DNA from: Chryseobacterium defluvii
Lineage (GTDB): Bacteria; Bacteroidota; Bacteroidia; Flavobacteriales; Weeksellaceae
Length of the DNA: 64,000 nucleotides
Direction of reading: 5' to 3'
Assembly (NCBI RefSeq): GCF_014204415.1
Contig: NZ_JACHLE010000001.1
Location: 558,001 to 622,000 of the forward strand
This document shows positions 18,290 through 27,621 of the stretch, piece by piece (within the stretch, counting starts at the first letter, position 1; every line of letters begins with the position of its first letter). Below the pieces are notes generated by a model. It had not been told where the DNA came from. It ran no database searches and was given only the letters and a program-made list of their open reading frames with translations. The translations under genes were made by a program, and so were the position numbers.

Positions 18290-19363
18290 ATGAAGAAAAA
18301 ATTAATACTGGAGTCCGGTGAAGTATTTCATGGAGAAGGTTTCGGGACAGAATTGGAAACGGCGGGAGAAGTGGTTTTCAATACCGGAATGACCGGATAT
18401 CAGGAGTTGATTTCCGACCCGTCTTATTGTGGTCAGATTGTTTGTATGACTTACCCGCTTATCGGGAATTATGGGATCAATCGGGATGATTATGAGAGCA
18501 TTGAACCGGCGATCAAAGGTCTTATTGTAAAAGAGCTTTGCGATTTCCCCTCAAACTTCCGTACACAGATTACCTTAGATGAGCTGTTCAAAAAGAAAAA
18601 CCTTTCAGGAATTTCAGGAATTGATACAAGGAAACTGACGAGGATTCTTCGTAATCATGGAGTAGTGAAAGGAAAAATTGTAAACGAAGATGCAGATGAA
18701 AATGCAATAATTGCAGAACTGAAATCCACCGATTTTCCAACCAATCAGGTAGAAACCGTTTCTACAAAAACTTCCTATGCAAACCCCGGGAGAGGATTTA
18801 AAGTGGTACTTGTAGATTTTGGTTCCAAATTGGGAATTATCAGGGAATTATCTCAGAGAAACTGTGACATTATAGTTGTTTCACAGAATACCACGGCAGA
18901 AGAGATCTTGCTCATGAATCCGGATGGGATCATGCTTTCAAATGGTCCCGGCGACCCGGAAGACAACCCGCATGCATTGGAAATGATCCGTGGTCTATTA
19001 GGCAAAGTTCCGATTTTCGGGATCTGTTTAGGACACCAGTTGATCGGTTTGGCTTGTGGAGCTAAAACATTTAAATTAAAATTCGGGCACAGGGGAGGAA
19101 ACCATCCTGTATTGGATTTAGAGAAAAATAGAGTAGCCATTACTTCTCAAAATCACGGCTATGCAGTAGATCAGGAAAGCCTTAAAGGAACAGATTTGAT
19201 TGAAACCCATATTGCATTGAATGACAGGACAAATGAAGGACTAAGGCATAAGGTGCATCCGTGCTTCTCCGTACAATATCACCCTGAAGCGAGTCCGGGT
19301 CCTGAGGATGCAAACTACCTGTTTGATGATTTTATCCACTTAATGGAAGACTTTAAAAAATAA
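18290..19363 (+). CDS. carA: Carbamoyl-phosphate synthase, small (glutaminase) subunit
   Basis: 357 residues, typical of the family. It hydrolyses glutamine and passes ammonia to CarB. The N-terminal CPSase small-chain domain (1-155) and the class I glutamine amidotransferase domain (about 170-355) are complete. Cys246 lies in FGICLGHQ, and His331-Glu333 in QYHPEASPGP complete the triad. Unusually, carB does not follow directly but starts 975 bp downstream, after a four-helix-bundle gene and a DinB-like gene bordered by short related repeats. Confidence 0.96.
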   Translation: MKKKLILESGEVFHGEGFGTELETAGEVVFNTGMTGYQELISDPSYCGQIVCMTYPLIGNYGINRDDYESIEPAIKGLIVKELCDFPSNFRTQITLDELFKKKNLSGISGIDTRKLTRILRNHGVVKGKIVNEDADENAIIAELKSTDFPTNQVETVSTKTSYANPGRGFKVVLVDFGSKLGIIRELSQRNCDIIVVSQNTTAEEILLMNPDGIMLSNGPGDPEDNPHALEMIRGLLGKVPIFGICLGHQLIGLACGAKTFKLKFGHRGGNHPVLDLEKNRVAITSQNHGYAVDQESLKGTDLIETHIALNDRTNEGLRHKVHPCFSVQYHPEASPGPEDANYLFDDFIHLMEDFKK

Positions 19364-19399
19364 TTTAGATTTCAGATATTAGACATCAGATAAAAGACA
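19364..19399 (+). repeat. AT-rich border repeat 1 of the carA-carB insert
   Basis: The stretch TTTAGATTTCAGATATTAG with ACATCAGATAAAAGAC after it is an imperfect reverse complement of the stretch at 19771-19807. The two form an inverted repeat enclosing the four-helix-bundle gene. Confidence 0.5.
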
Positions 19400-19404
19400 A
19401 TAGT

Positions 19405-19785
19405 ATGCATAATTTTGAGAAATTGATTTTCTGGAAAAAATCCATAGAGCTTGCAAAAGATATGTACATTCTTTGTGCAGAATTGCCGAAAGATGAAAAA
19501 TTTGGTTTGATTTCTCAGATAAAAAGATCAGTGATTTCAATTCCCTCTAATATTGCAGAAGGAGCAGGAAGAAATAATGATGGAGAATTCTATCATTTTC
19601 TTGGAATTGCCAATGCTTCGTCTTTTGAGTTGCAGACACAACTCATATTGATAAAAGAATTGGGTTTAGTTAATATAGAAAAAATTGATACTCTAATATC
19701 AGCACTGAATGAAATACAACGGATGATTTATACATTCAAAAACAATTTGAAATTAAAACAGAATATTGAAAAGTCTGATATCTGA
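19405..19785 (+). CDS. Four-helix-bundle protein (S23/23S rRNA intervening-sequence family)
   Basis: 126 residues. The sequence has the family hallmarks: LIFWKKSIELAKDMY at the N-terminus, GLISQIKRSVISIPSNIAEGAGR in the middle (IPSNIAEG is the signature), and FYHFLGIANASSFELQTQL. Proteins of this family were first found encoded in 23S rRNA intervening sequences and also occur as free-standing genes, and their function is unknown. It lies between carA and carB, and imperfect inverted repeats border it, the downstream one overlapping its last codons. Position and borders suggest an inserted cassette. Confidence 0.85.
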   Translation: MHNFEKLIFWKKSIELAKDMYILCAELPKDEKFGLISQIKRSVISIPSNIAEGAGRNNDGEFYHFLGIANASSFELQTQLILIKELGLVNIEKIDTLISALNEIQRMIYTFKNNLKLKQNIEKSDI

Positions 19786-19807
19786 TATCTTGAATCTAAA
19801 ATCTGAA
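19771..19807 (+). repeat. AT-rich border repeat 2 of the carA-carB insert
   Basis: AAGTCTGATATCTGATATC followed by TTGAATCTAAAATCTGAA overlaps the end of the four-helix-bundle gene. It is an imperfect reverse complement of repeat 1 (19364) and a near-direct copy of repeat 3 (20295). Confidence 0.5.
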
Positions 19808-19811
19808 TAAA

Positions 19812-20282
19812 ATGGAAACTTCTTTACAGCTAGCCAATCGTTTTCGTGAAATTTTTTTGAATGGAGAATGGGTTGTATGTACGAACTTTAAAGCCCAGCT
19901 TTCAGAAATCCGCAGGGAAATTTTAATAAAGAAAGTTGAAGACTTGAATACAATCGAAGCCATAGCTTTTCATATCCATTACTATATACACGGAGTTCTG
20001 AATGTGTTCGAAGGCGGAACCCTGAATATCAGTGATAAATACAGCTTTGATTTTCCTCCGACGAAATCAGAAGAAGAGTGGAAGAGTTTCCTGACAAAAT
20101 TCGTCAATGACTGCGAAAAGTTTGCAAATATTATTGAAAAAATGTCAGATGAAGAGCTGGATGGAGATTTTTCTGAGAATAAATACGGAAGTAAAAGAAA
20201 AAATATAAATGCCCTGATCGAACATGGATACTACCACTTGGGGCAGATCATTTTAATTAAAAACCTGGTAAATAAAAAATAG
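19812..20282 (+). CDS. DinB-like (YfiT/DUF1572-type) protein
   Basis: 156 residues, predicted to be a helical bundle. Histidines expected to bind a metal are visible in AIAFHIHYYIHGVL (about residue 55) and EHGYYHLGQIILIK (about 140), a pattern of the DinB/DUF664-type four-helix superfamily. Members include thiol-dependent metalloenzymes, and most have no known substrate. It is inserted between carA and carB and probably carried on the same transcript. It is not related to pyrimidine synthesis as far as can be seen. Confidence 0.7.
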   Translation: METSLQLANRFREIFLNGEWVVCTNFKAQLSEIRREILIKKVEDLNTIEAIAFHIHYYIHGVLNVFEGGTLNISDKYSFDFPPTKSEEEWKSFLTKFVNDCEKFANIIEKMSDEELDGDFSENKYGSKRKNINALIEHGYYHLGQIILIKNLVNKK

Positions 20283-20294
20283 TTAGAAGAATAA

Positions 20295-20329
20295 ACTAAA
20301 ATCTGATATCTAACTTCTAACCTCTAATA
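20295..20329 (+). repeat. AT-rich border repeat 3 of the carA-carB insert
   Basis: ACTAAAATCTGATATCTAAC followed by TTCTAACCTCTAATA is a near-direct copy of repeat 2 (19771) and lies just before carB. It closes the inserted segment. Confidence 0.45.
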
Positions 20330-20337
20330 AAAAGAAA

Positions 20338-23300
20338 ATGGCAAAACGTACAGATATAAAAACAATTTTAGTGATCGGAAGCGGTCCTATCATCATCGGG
20401 CAGGCAGCAGAATTCGATTACGCAGGAACACAGGCCTGCTTATCCTTAAAAGAAGAGGGATACAGGGTTATTCTGATCAACTCCAATCCTGCAACCATCA
20501 TGACGGATGTTGAGATTGCAGATAAAGTATATATAGAACCTATTTCCCTTCAGTTTGTAAGTCATATCATCAGAAAAGAACGTCCGGATGCACTTTTACC
20601 TACCCTTGGAGGCCAGACAGGTCTGAATATGGCTGTAGAATTGGAAAAATCGGGAATCCTGGATGAATGTAAAGTGGAAGTACTGGGAACAAAGCTTTCA
20701 GCGATCAACAGGGCGGAAGACAGAGATCTTTTCCGTGAACTGATGCGCGAACTGAACGAGCCGGTTCCGGAGTCCGATATTGTAAACACTGTAGCAGGAG
20801 CCCTTGCTTTTGCAGATAGGATCGGTTATCCTGTAATTGTACGTCCTGCCTTTACGATGGGTGGCACGGGAGGTGGTATTGCTTCTAACGAAACAGAATT
20901 AAAAGAGATCGCCGAATTGGGACTGAAACACAGTCCGGTTACCCAATGCCTGATTGAAAAGTCAATTGCCGGTTTCAAAGAAATAGAATACGAAGTAATG
21001 CGTGATGCCAACGACAACGCGATTGTGGTTTGTAACATGGAGAATATAGACCCTGTGGGAGTTCATACCGGTGACTCTATCGTAGTTGCGCCTTCCCAGA
21101 CGCTTTCAGACAGAGAATACCAATTATTGAGAAATGCTTCCCTAAAAATTATCAGAGCATTGGGAATCGAAGGAGGCTGTAACGTGCAGCTGGCTTTAGA
21201 CCCACACTCATTCAATTACTATGTGATCGAGGTAAACCCTAGGGTTTCCCGTTCATCAGCACTGGCCAGTAAGGCAACCGGATATCCGATCGCGAAAATT
21301 GCTGCTAAAATTGCCGTAGGACTAACGTTGGATGAGATCATGAATCCGGTGACAGGTAAAACCTATGCCTGCTTTGAGCCCGCGTTAGATTATGTAGTAA
21401 CTAAATTTCCGAGATTCCCGTTTGATAAATTCGAAACAGCAGACAGAAGGCTTTCCACCCAAATGAAAGCAACGGGAGAAGTAATGGCGATCGGAAGAAG
21501 CTTCGAGGAATCTTTACAGAAAGCGATCAGGTCTTTAGAGACCGGGATCAGGCATTTGGGATTAAAAACCAAACAGGCCTTAGCACTCACAGATGAAGAA
21601 ATAGAAAGAAGGATCAGGATTTGCGATGATGAAAGACTATTCATCATAGGCGATGCTTTAAGAAGAGGATATGATTGGGAACAAATCGTAGAATGGAGTA
21701 CAATTGATAAATTCTTTATCTGGAAGCTGAAGAAATTAATTGATTTCGAAAAAACTATTACTGAAAATAAATTCGATAAAGGAACTTTGATCCAGGCTAA
21801 AAAATTAGGATTTGGAGATATCAATATTGCAGTTCTGTGGGAAGTAACTGAGCGGGAAGTTTTCAATTTCAGAAAAGAAAACGGAATAATGCCGGTTTAT
21901 AAAATGGTAGACACTTGTGCGGCAGAATTTGAAAGTGAAACTCCATATTTTTACGGAACCTATGAAGAAGAAAATGAAAGCATGGTTTCAGACAAGGAAA
22001 AGATCATCGTTTTAGGCTCCGGGCCCATCAGGATCGGGCAGGGAGTTGAATTCGACTATGCCACGGTTCATTCGGTTTGGGCGATCAAAGAAATGGGTTA
22101 TGAAGCAATCATTATCAACAATAACCCCGAAACTGTTTCCACAGACTTCTCGATCTCTGATAAATTATACTTCGAACCATTGACGGAGGAAGATGTAATG
22201 AACATTATCGAGCTTGAAAAGCCGAAAGGAGTAGTTGTTCAGTTCGGAGGACAGACGGCTATCAACTTAGCAGATAAATTAGCATCCCATGGTGTTCAGA
22301 TCTTAGGGACTTCACTGGAAGACCTGGACAGGGCTGAGAACAGGGATAAATTTGAAAAAGCCCTTCAGGAACTTGGAATTCCTCAACCGAAAGGAAAAAC
22401 ATCCACCTCCAAAGAGGAAGCGATAAAAATTGCCAATGAGATCGGGTATCCGGTTTTGGTACGTCCGAGCTACGTTTTAGGAGGAAGAGCCATGGAAATT
22501 GTCTACACGGAAACAGAACTGGCCCACTACATGGAAAATGCAGTGGAAGCAAGCCCGGAACATCCTGTACTGGTGGATAAATATATGGTGGGAAAAGAAG
22601 TGGAGATCGACGCCATCTGTGACGGGGAAACAGTAGTGATTCCGGGAATTATGGAGCACATCGAAAGAGCAGGGGTTCACTCCGGAGACTCTATTGCCGT
22701 ATATCCGCCACAGAATATCTCACAAAAAGAGATCGAAACATTAGTTGAATATACCAAAAGACTGGCACAAGGCCTGAAAGTGATCGGGTTGATGAATATC
22801 CAATACGTCCTTTTTGAAGGCAATGTGTATGTGATCGAAGTCAATCCGCGTTCATCGAGAACCGTACCTTTCTTATCCAAAATTACAAATGTCCCGATGG
22901 CCAATCTGGCAACAAAAGCCATTCTGGGACAAAAACTGAAAGATCTGGGCTATGAGAACGGATTGGTACCTAATAAAGAAGGTGTATTTGTAAAAGTTCC
23001 AGTATTCTCATTCTCAAAACTTACGAAGGTTGATATCTCTCTGGGGCCTGAAATGAAATCTACAGGTGAGGTAATGGGGAAAGATACCACTCTGGAAAAA
23101 GCATTATATAAAGGGCTGATAGCAGCAGGAAGAAAAGTTCCGATGCACGGTTCTATTTTGTTTACGGTTGCCGATAAACATAAGCAGGAAGCGGCTGATC
23201 TGGCATCAAGATTTCATGAAGTAGGCTTCAGGATCTGGGCAACGGAAGGAACAGCCAAATTCTTTGAAAGTAAAGGAATTCCCTGTAAAATAGGATATAA

Positions 23301-23520
23301 GATCGGAGAGGAGGATGTAAACCTGATCGATCTTATCCAGAAAGGAAAAGTTCAGTATGTAGTTAATACGACTACAAAAGGAAAGCAGGCGGAAAGAGAC
23401 GGTTTCCAGATTAGAAGGATGAGTGTGGAGAACGGAGTTCCTTGTTTAACGTCAATGGATACGGTGGAAGCGATCCTGAAAGTGATTGAAAGCATGAGCT
23501 TTAAAATGGAAACGATGTAA
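20338..23520 (+). CDS. carB: Carbamoyl-phosphate synthase, large subunit
   Basis: 1060 residues, full length. The two ATP-grasp halves each begin with a nucleotide-binding motif ([17 protein letters not shown] near 14 and [16 protein letters not shown] near 560) and each has EVNPR/SR(S) motifs ([16 protein letters not shown] and [14 protein letters not shown]). The C-terminal MGS-type allosteric domain (about 930-1050) is present, ending in a short tail after [12 protein letters not shown]. It joins ammonia, bicarbonate and ATP into carbamoyl phosphate for PyrB and arginine synthesis. It is followed by an intrinsic terminator, so it ends the transcription unit. The preceding insert separates it from carA. 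Confidence 0.97.
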   Translation: MAKRTDIKTILVIGSGPIIIGQAAEFDYAGTQACLSLKEEGYRVILINSNPATIMTDVEIADKVYIEPISLQFVSHIIRKERPDALLPTLGGQTGLNMAVELEKSGILDECKVEVLGTKLSAINRAEDRDLFRELMRELNEPVPESDIVNTVAGALAFADRIGYPVIVRPAFTMGGTGGGIASNETELKEIAELGLKHSPVTQCLIEKSIAGFKEIEYEVMRDANDNAIVVCNMENIDPVGVHTGDSIVVAPSQTLSDREYQLLRNASLKIIRALGIEGGCNVQLALDPHSFNYYVIEVNPRVSRSSALASKATGYPIAKIAAKIAVGLTLDEIMNPVTGKTYACFEPALDYVVTKFPRFPFDKFETADRRLSTQMKATGEVMAIGRSFEESLQKAIRSLETGIRHLGLKTKQALALTDEEIERRIRICDDERLFIIGDALRRGYDWEQIVEWSTIDKFFIWKLKKLIDFEKTITENKFDKGTLIQAKKLGFGDINIAVLWEVTEREVFNFRKENGIMPVYKMVDTCAAEFESETPYFYGTYEEENESMVSDKEKIIVLGSGPIRIGQGVEFDYATVHSVWAIKEMGYEAIIINNNPETVSTDFSISDKLYFEPLTEEDVMNIIELEKPKGVVVQFGGQTAINLADKLASHGVQILGTSLEDLDRAENRDKFEKALQELGIPQPKGKTSTSKEEAIKIANEIGYPVLVRPSYVLGGRAMEIVYTETELAHYMENAVEASPEHPVLVDKYMVGKEVEIDAICDGETVVIPGIMEHIERAGVHSGDSIAVYPPQNISQKEIETLVEYTKRLAQGLKVIGLMNIQYVLFEGNVYVIEVNPRSSRTVPFLSKITNVPMANLATKAILGQKLKDLGYENGLVPNKEGVFVKVPVFSFSKLTKVDISLGPEMKSTGEVMGKDTTLEKALYKGLIAAGRKVPMHGSILFTVADKHKQEAADLASRFHEVGFRIWATEGTAKFFESKGIPCKIGYKIGEEDVNLIDLIQKGKVQYVVNTTTKGKQAERDGFQIRRMSVENGVPCLTSMDTVEAILKVIESMSFKMETM

Positions 23521-23541
23521 ATTACATAATGTATATGATTT

Positions 23542-23573
23542 AAACCCTCGTAAGACAGCTTGCGGGGTTTTTT
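23542..23573 (+). terminator. Intrinsic terminator after carB
   Basis: AAACCCTCGTAAG and CTTGCGGGGTTT form a stem with two mismatched or wobble positions and an ACAG loop, followed by TTTT. A near copy of this hairpin ends the VOC gene at 26348. Confidence 0.8.
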
Positions 23574-23734
23574 ATTTATACTGCTTTTTAGTTTGTGTAA
23601 AATTGTATAAATTAGAATGAACTTTTGTACACTGTTGTAAAAATGTCTTATGATTAGATATGTTGTCATTTTGATTTACGATAAAGTTGATGACAAATGA
23701 GAAAAGAAAATTATTCCCCGAAATAAAACACTAA

Positions 23735-24235
23735 ATGAAAATAAAAATTATCAACAAATTTCTTTCTTTTCTTGTAATAGTTCTTTCATTAAGTTTTTGT
23801 ACAAGATTAACATCCCAGAGTATTGATTTTGATAGTGTAGAGTTTTATAAAGTTAAAGCTCACAAACCAAAATATAATTCTGCCAATACATTTAAGTTAA
23901 AAACAATCTTCGGACAGACTTCTCAGGGAGACCTTAATGATGACTTTCCAAAAAGAATAAGAAAAATTGGCTATAAAAGGCGAGTTTTGGATTCTGAAAC
24001 TTCAGATCAGATTTTAAAAATCATAGAAAGGACACAGCCGGGTAAATACTATACTACTGTCTGCAGACAGATATACAGAGATATACTGATATATAGAAAA
24101 AACGGAAAAGTTGTTAAGATTCTTAAAATATGCACCAGCTGTTTTGCCAATCAACTGATAACGGTAAATGATGACACAGAATTACTGTTAATAATTTCTG
24201 AATATGAAAATCTCCGCAAATTATTGGAAAATTAA
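23735..24235 (+). CDS. Predicted exported protein of unknown function
   Basis: 166 residues. A hydrophobic N-terminus with LSLSFC (Cys22) could be a lipobox or an ordinary signal peptide. The mature part is basic and contains two Cys motifs (TTVCRQIYRD and KICTSCFAN) that may form disulfides. Segments such as DILIYRKNGKVVKILKICTSC resemble small secreted Flavobacteriia proteins found in many copies, whose function is unknown. It is a single gene with a 200-bp AT-rich upstream region and no clear promoter box. I do not recognise a domain. Confidence 0.6.
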   Translation: MKIKIINKFLSFLVIVLSLSFCTRLTSQSIDFDSVEFYKVKAHKPKYNSANTFKLKTIFGQTSQGDLNDDFPKRIRKIGYKRRVLDSETSDQILKIIERTQPGKYYTTVCRQIYRDILIYRKNGKVVKILKICTSCFANQLITVNDDTELLLIISEYENLRKLLEN

Positions 24236-24369
24236 TATCAGAACAGGATATTTAGAAAATGAGAAATAAAAAACACGATTGAACATCTTTCGACTTTTTG
24301 TTGCTTATACTTTCCAATTCCTTAAAGAATTTGTAATTTTATTTTTATTGAAAACATAAACCAGTCCAC

Positions 24370-24828
24370 ATGGCCAAAACAAATAAAACAGCATGGACAG
24401 AAGCTGACGTAAGCGGGTTCGTAAACTCATACGTAGAAAATATTGAAAAGAAAGCAGATAGCTTCCGGCTGATTGAACTGATGAGCGAATGGTCGGGATT
24501 TGAACCCAAAATGTGGGGACCAAGTATTATCGGGTTTGGAAGCTATCATTACAAATATGCAAGCGGACATGAAGGAGATGCGCCTGTTATTGGCTTTTCA
24601 CCCCGTAAAGCAGAATTTTCCCTTTATATTTATTCGCCGACTGAAGAGAGTGAACAGATATTGAGCAGTTTGGGGAAGTTCAAAATGAGTAAGGCATGTA
24701 TTTATATAAAAAAGCTTTCGGATATTGATATTCCCATTTTAGAACGCCTTTGTAGAGAATCTATTGCCTATGTGAATGAACATCATGAGTGTGCATGCCA
24801 TGATCAATCCGTTAAAGATAAACCATAA
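24370..24828 (+). CDS. DUF1801-family protein
   Basis: 152 residues with no signal peptide. The central block PKMWGPSIIGFGSYHYKYASG, followed by APVIGFSPRKAEFSLYI, and the C-terminal IYIKKLSDIDIPILERLCRESI match the DUF1801/YdhG fold, which has no established biochemical role. A Cys-His rich end (HHECACHDQ) is notable and could bind a metal. It stands alone between two hypothetical genes. The ATG at 24370 is preferred because it gives the usual family N-terminus. Confidence 0.8.
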   Translation: MAKTNKTAWTEADVSGFVNSYVENIEKKADSFRLIELMSEWSGFEPKMWGPSIIGFGSYHYKYASGHEGDAPVIGFSPRKAEFSLYIYSPTEESEQILSSLGKFKMSKACIYIKKLSDIDIPILERLCRESIAYVNEHHECACHDQSVKDKP

Positions 24829-24921
24829 TATATGTTCAGAATGTGTTTTACGGGCTGGTACAGATTACTCTAAGTCCATTCGAAACAAAGCTCTAAAATA
24901 TAAAAATAATTCATAATAACT

Positions 24922-25425
24922 ATGACAGAATATCAGGCAAAATCAGCCAATTATTTATCCTTTGAGGTAACAAAAGACGACAAACTCATTGGAAAACTCA
25001 CTTATAAAAACTGGTTTAAGCTCAATGCTTTAATAGAACTTGCTGATAACTCAGGCTACCAGATCGAGCCAAAAGGTTTTTGGGGAACAACAATTGAGCT
25101 GAAGGAGAGGGAAAAAACACTTCTTAAATTCAAAATGAACTGGAACGGAGAGATTATTGTACAGACTTTTTTCAGCGGAATTGAAAAAGACTATATTTTT
25201 AAATCCAGAGGGATTTTTAGAGACTCTTTCATCCTTACAGACGAAAAAGGCACCGAACTTTTAGCAGTGAAACCGCACCTGAAATGGAATCTGATGAATT
25301 ACGAATACCAGATCACAGCATCAGAAATTTTTGAGACTTTTTCTCATAAAGAAATTTTGCTGTTAAGCTCACTGCACTTTGCCAATTATTATATGTCTAT
25401 GATGACGGCTGCTGTGGGAGTGTAA
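24922..25425 (+). CDS. Hypothetical protein, possibly tubby/LURP-like beta fold
   Basis: 167 residues with no signal peptide. It is built of short repeated beta-hairpin-type stretches (KLIGKLTYKNWFKLNALIEL, TTIELKEREKTLLKFKMNW, GTELLAVKPHLKWNLMNYEY). The C-terminus (LLLSSLHFANYYMSMMTAAVGV) is hydrophobic. This resembles the beta-barrel plus central helix of LURP-one/tubby-like proteins, but the match is a visual impression only. Gene order offers no clue about function. Confidence 0.6.
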   Translation: MTEYQAKSANYLSFEVTKDDKLIGKLTYKNWFKLNALIELADNSGYQIEPKGFWGTTIELKEREKTLLKFKMNWNGEIIVQTFFSGIEKDYIFKSRGIFRDSFILTDEKGTELLAVKPHLKWNLMNYEYQITASEIFETFSHKEILLLSSLHFANYYMSMMTAAVGV

Positions 25426-25524
25426 AATAAGTTAATAATGAAGTATGGATGATCACACTTAAATGAACAAATTCGGCTGCATTCAGCAGGAGCAATTGTC
25501 AGGCATCAATCTGATTTTAATAAA

Positions 25525-25914
25525 TTGGAATCTTACAATAATGAAAAAACAGTTCAATACCTTATAGATTATCTGGAATATTATTTAAGAAAGCCTGAAT
25601 TATATTTTGATCAGGAACAGGTATTAGAAAGTGTCGTATTCTTGGATAAAGTAAACGGAACAAAAAATAAAGAAAAATATTTGGAGATATGGAACGAATT
25701 CCAATTAGGCAGGAAAGAAGTTTCTAAAATTAATGCTATTAATACGGCAAAACTTTTAGAAAAACAGGAAGGAAGTAAAATTGCAGATGATTATTTAAAA
25801 GCTATGGAGCTAACAACTAATAAAACTTTTGAAGAAGACATTGATACTGAATATATTGAACAACATATAAAAATCTTAAATGATTTAAAGAATTGTATTG
25901 CAGACCAAAAATAA
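25525..25914 (+). CDS. Hypothetical helical protein, start uncertain (possible broken gene)
   Basis: About 130 residues, acidic and helical, with no recognised domain. The only usable start in frame is TTG at 25525, which is rare in this group. The frame stays open upstream to 25453 without an ATG. Further up, in the same frame, ATG AAG TAT GGA is followed at once by TGA (25450-25452). The reading would be continuous from that ATG if the TGA were a sense codon, so this may be a gene broken by one nonsense change or a 5'-truncated one. It ends 23 bp before a VOC gene. Confidence 0.45.
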   Translation: MESYNNEKTVQYLIDYLEYYLRKPELYFDQEQVLESVVFLDKVNGTKNKEKYLEIWNEFQLGRKEVSKINAINTAKLLEKQEGSKIADDYLKAMELTTNKTFEEDIDTEYIEQHIKILNDLKNCIADQK

Positions 25915-25937
25915 TTTATAATACTTAAAAAGACAAT

Positions 25938-26348
25938 ATGGAAGATACAAACAAAACAGAAAATACAGACATTACCCCAAAAGTAACCGGTATCGGGGGA
26001 ATCTTCTTCTTCTCAGACAACCCGAAGGAAACAAGAGAATGGTATGCCCAAAATTTAGGGCTTGATGTCAATGAATGGGGTTCAACCTTCGAATCCAGGG
26101 ACAAAGATAACCCTGAAGAGATAACCCAGCTTCAATGGTCTCCTTTTAAGACCGGAAGCGAATATTTTGCCCCGTCTAAAAAAGAATTTATGATCAATTA
26201 CAGGGTTCAGAATATGGAAGCATTTGTAGAAAGGCTGAGAGAAAACGGAGTGACTATCGTGGATGACATTCAGACGTATGAATACGGAAAATTCATTCAT
26301 ATTATGGATGCGGACGGAAATAAAATAGAACTTTGGGAGCCGGCTTAG
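25938..26348 (+). CDS. VOC-family (glyoxalase/bleomycin-resistance) protein
   Basis: 136 residues. The pattern GIGGIFFFSDNPKETREWYAQNLGLD, then NYRVQNMEAFVERLRENGVTI, and the C-terminal GKFIHIMDADGNKIELWEP with a terminal acidic metal ligand is typical of the vicinal-oxygen-chelate superfamily. The substrate cannot be read from sequence. It is followed by a terminator 51 bp downstream and ends a small unit with the helical gene at 25525. Confidence 0.85.
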   Translation: MEDTNKTENTDITPKVTGIGGIFFFSDNPKETREWYAQNLGLDVNEWGSTFESRDKDNPEEITQLQWSPFKTGSEYFAPSKKEFMINYRVQNMEAFVERLRENGVTIVDDIQTYEYGKFIHIMDADGNKIELWEPA

Positions 26349-26398
26349 CATCTTAAAATGCTGAATAAATAAGTGTAAACTATAATTTTGTATAAATT

Positions 26399-26430
26399 TA
26401 AACCCTGCAAGGAAAACTTACGGGGTTTGT
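26399..26430 (+). terminator. Intrinsic terminator after the VOC gene
   Basis: AAACCCTGCAAG and CTTACGGGGTTT form a stem of about 12 bp with two mismatches around a GAAAA loop, close to the hairpin that ends carB. Confidence 0.7.
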
Positions 26431-26443
26431 TAGTTTTAGTGAA

Positions 26444-26977
26444 ATGAGTACAGTGAATATGATCCAAACATTGATTGATGCCGGTCTTTTTCAAACCGAA
26501 AAGACGATTCAGCGGTATCAGTTCCTGAAAGTTAAAGACGAAACACATACCGATATCTATTTTATAGAAAAGGGCAGTGTTCGAATCTTTATCATGGATC
26601 AAGATGAAGAAAGGATCATCAGGTTCGGATATACGGGGAATATCATTGTGTCCCTGGATTCATTTCTGTCAGGAAAACCTTCCGGTTTTTATATTCAGGC
26701 CATTAAAAAGACCAAAGTAAGAATAGCTTCCAAAAAAGATTTCTACTCATTTATCCAGTCAGAAGATGAAAATAGGAAACTATGGACCTTTATTCTTGAA
26801 GACCTCGTATTACAGCAGATCGAAAGAGAAAAAGATTTGCTTACCAGCTCTCCCAAAGAAAGGTTTGAGCGGGTTTTAAAGAGAAGCCCCCAACTGTTTC
26901 AGGAGATCCCGGATAAATACATCGCCAATTACCTCCGCATGAGCCCGGAAACATTATCCAGGCTTAAAAAATCTTGA
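26444..26977 (+). CDS. Crp/Fnr-family transcriptional regulator
   Basis: 177 residues. An N-terminal cyclic-nucleotide-like beta-barrel (residues about 20-110, with DIYFIEKGSVRIFI) is followed by a helical linker and a helix-turn-helix ending in YIANYLRMSPETLSRLKKS. No Cys cluster for an iron-sulfur centre is visible, so it is not an Fnr of the oxygen-sensing type. The effector is unknown. It begins a three-gene run with a DinB-like protein and an O6-alkylguanine methyltransferase, which suggests a stress or DNA-damage context. A similar regulator lies at 34162. Confidence 0.9.
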   Translation: MSTVNMIQTLIDAGLFQTEKTIQRYQFLKVKDETHTDIYFIEKGSVRIFIMDQDEERIIRFGYTGNIIVSLDSFLSGKPSGFYIQAIKKTKVRIASKKDFYSFIQSEDENRKLWTFILEDLVLQQIEREKDLLTSSPKERFERVLKRSPQLFQEIPDKYIANYLRMSPETLSRLKKS

Positions 26978-27029
26978 GCTCAGTCAAGATTTAAAAACTT
27001 TTGAATATTGAAATTTGTATAAAAAAACA

Positions 27030-27578
27030 ATGAAAATTTCTTCCCTACAACTGATTTCAGAGTTGAAAAGTACGGTTCAGGAACATATCCGGTATGCCGA
27101 AACACTGCAGCAGAAAACAGAAAGAGAACTTAATTTCAGGGTTTCAGAGGACAGCTGGAGTGTTCTGGAATGCATCGAGCATCTCAACCGCTACGGAGAA
27201 TTCTATATTCCTGAGATCAGCAGCAGGATATCGGCTTCCCAATCATCTCCGAAAGCAACATTTTCACCGGGCATTTTGGGAAATTATTTTGCGAAAAGCA
27301 TGCTTCCCAAAACAAAGCTCAATAAGATGAAAACCTTCAAAAGTATGAATCCCATTCACAGTCAATTGGATAAAAAGGTTTTAGATACATTCATTCTTCA
27401 GCAGGATCAGTTACTGGAATTATTGCAAAAAGCAGAACATATCAATATAGGTAAAACAAGAACCAGTATCAGTATTTCAAAGCTGATCAGGCTGAAATTA
27501 GGGGATACTTTCCGCTTTGTAATCTATCATAATATAAGACACCTGGAACAGGCAAAAAGAGTTTTGGCAGCAGTTTAA
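27030..27578 (+). CDS. DinB-superfamily protein
   Basis: 182 residues from the ATG at 27030. A TTG 15 bp upstream is less likely. The first half carries SVLECIEHLNRYGEFYIPEI and the end has FRFVIYHNIRHLEQAKRVL, two His-bearing helices expected of the DinB/DUF664-type metal-binding four-helix bundle. Members include damage-inducible proteins and thiol transferases. It lies between a Crp-type regulator and ogt, 52 bp from the former's stop and 43 bp from the latter's start, so the three may form a unit. Confidence 0.85.
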   Translation: MKISSLQLISELKSTVQEHIRYAETLQQKTERELNFRVSEDSWSVLECIEHLNRYGEFYIPEISSRISASQSSPKATFSPGILGNYFAKSMLPKTKLNKMKTFKSMNPIHSQLDKKVLDTFILQQDQLLELLQKAEHINIGKTRTSISISKLIRLKLGDTFRFVIYHNIRHLEQAKRVLAAV

Positions 27579-27621
27579 ATTTCATGATGCAGATCCGTTG
27601 GAAATTGTTAATTTTAAATCA

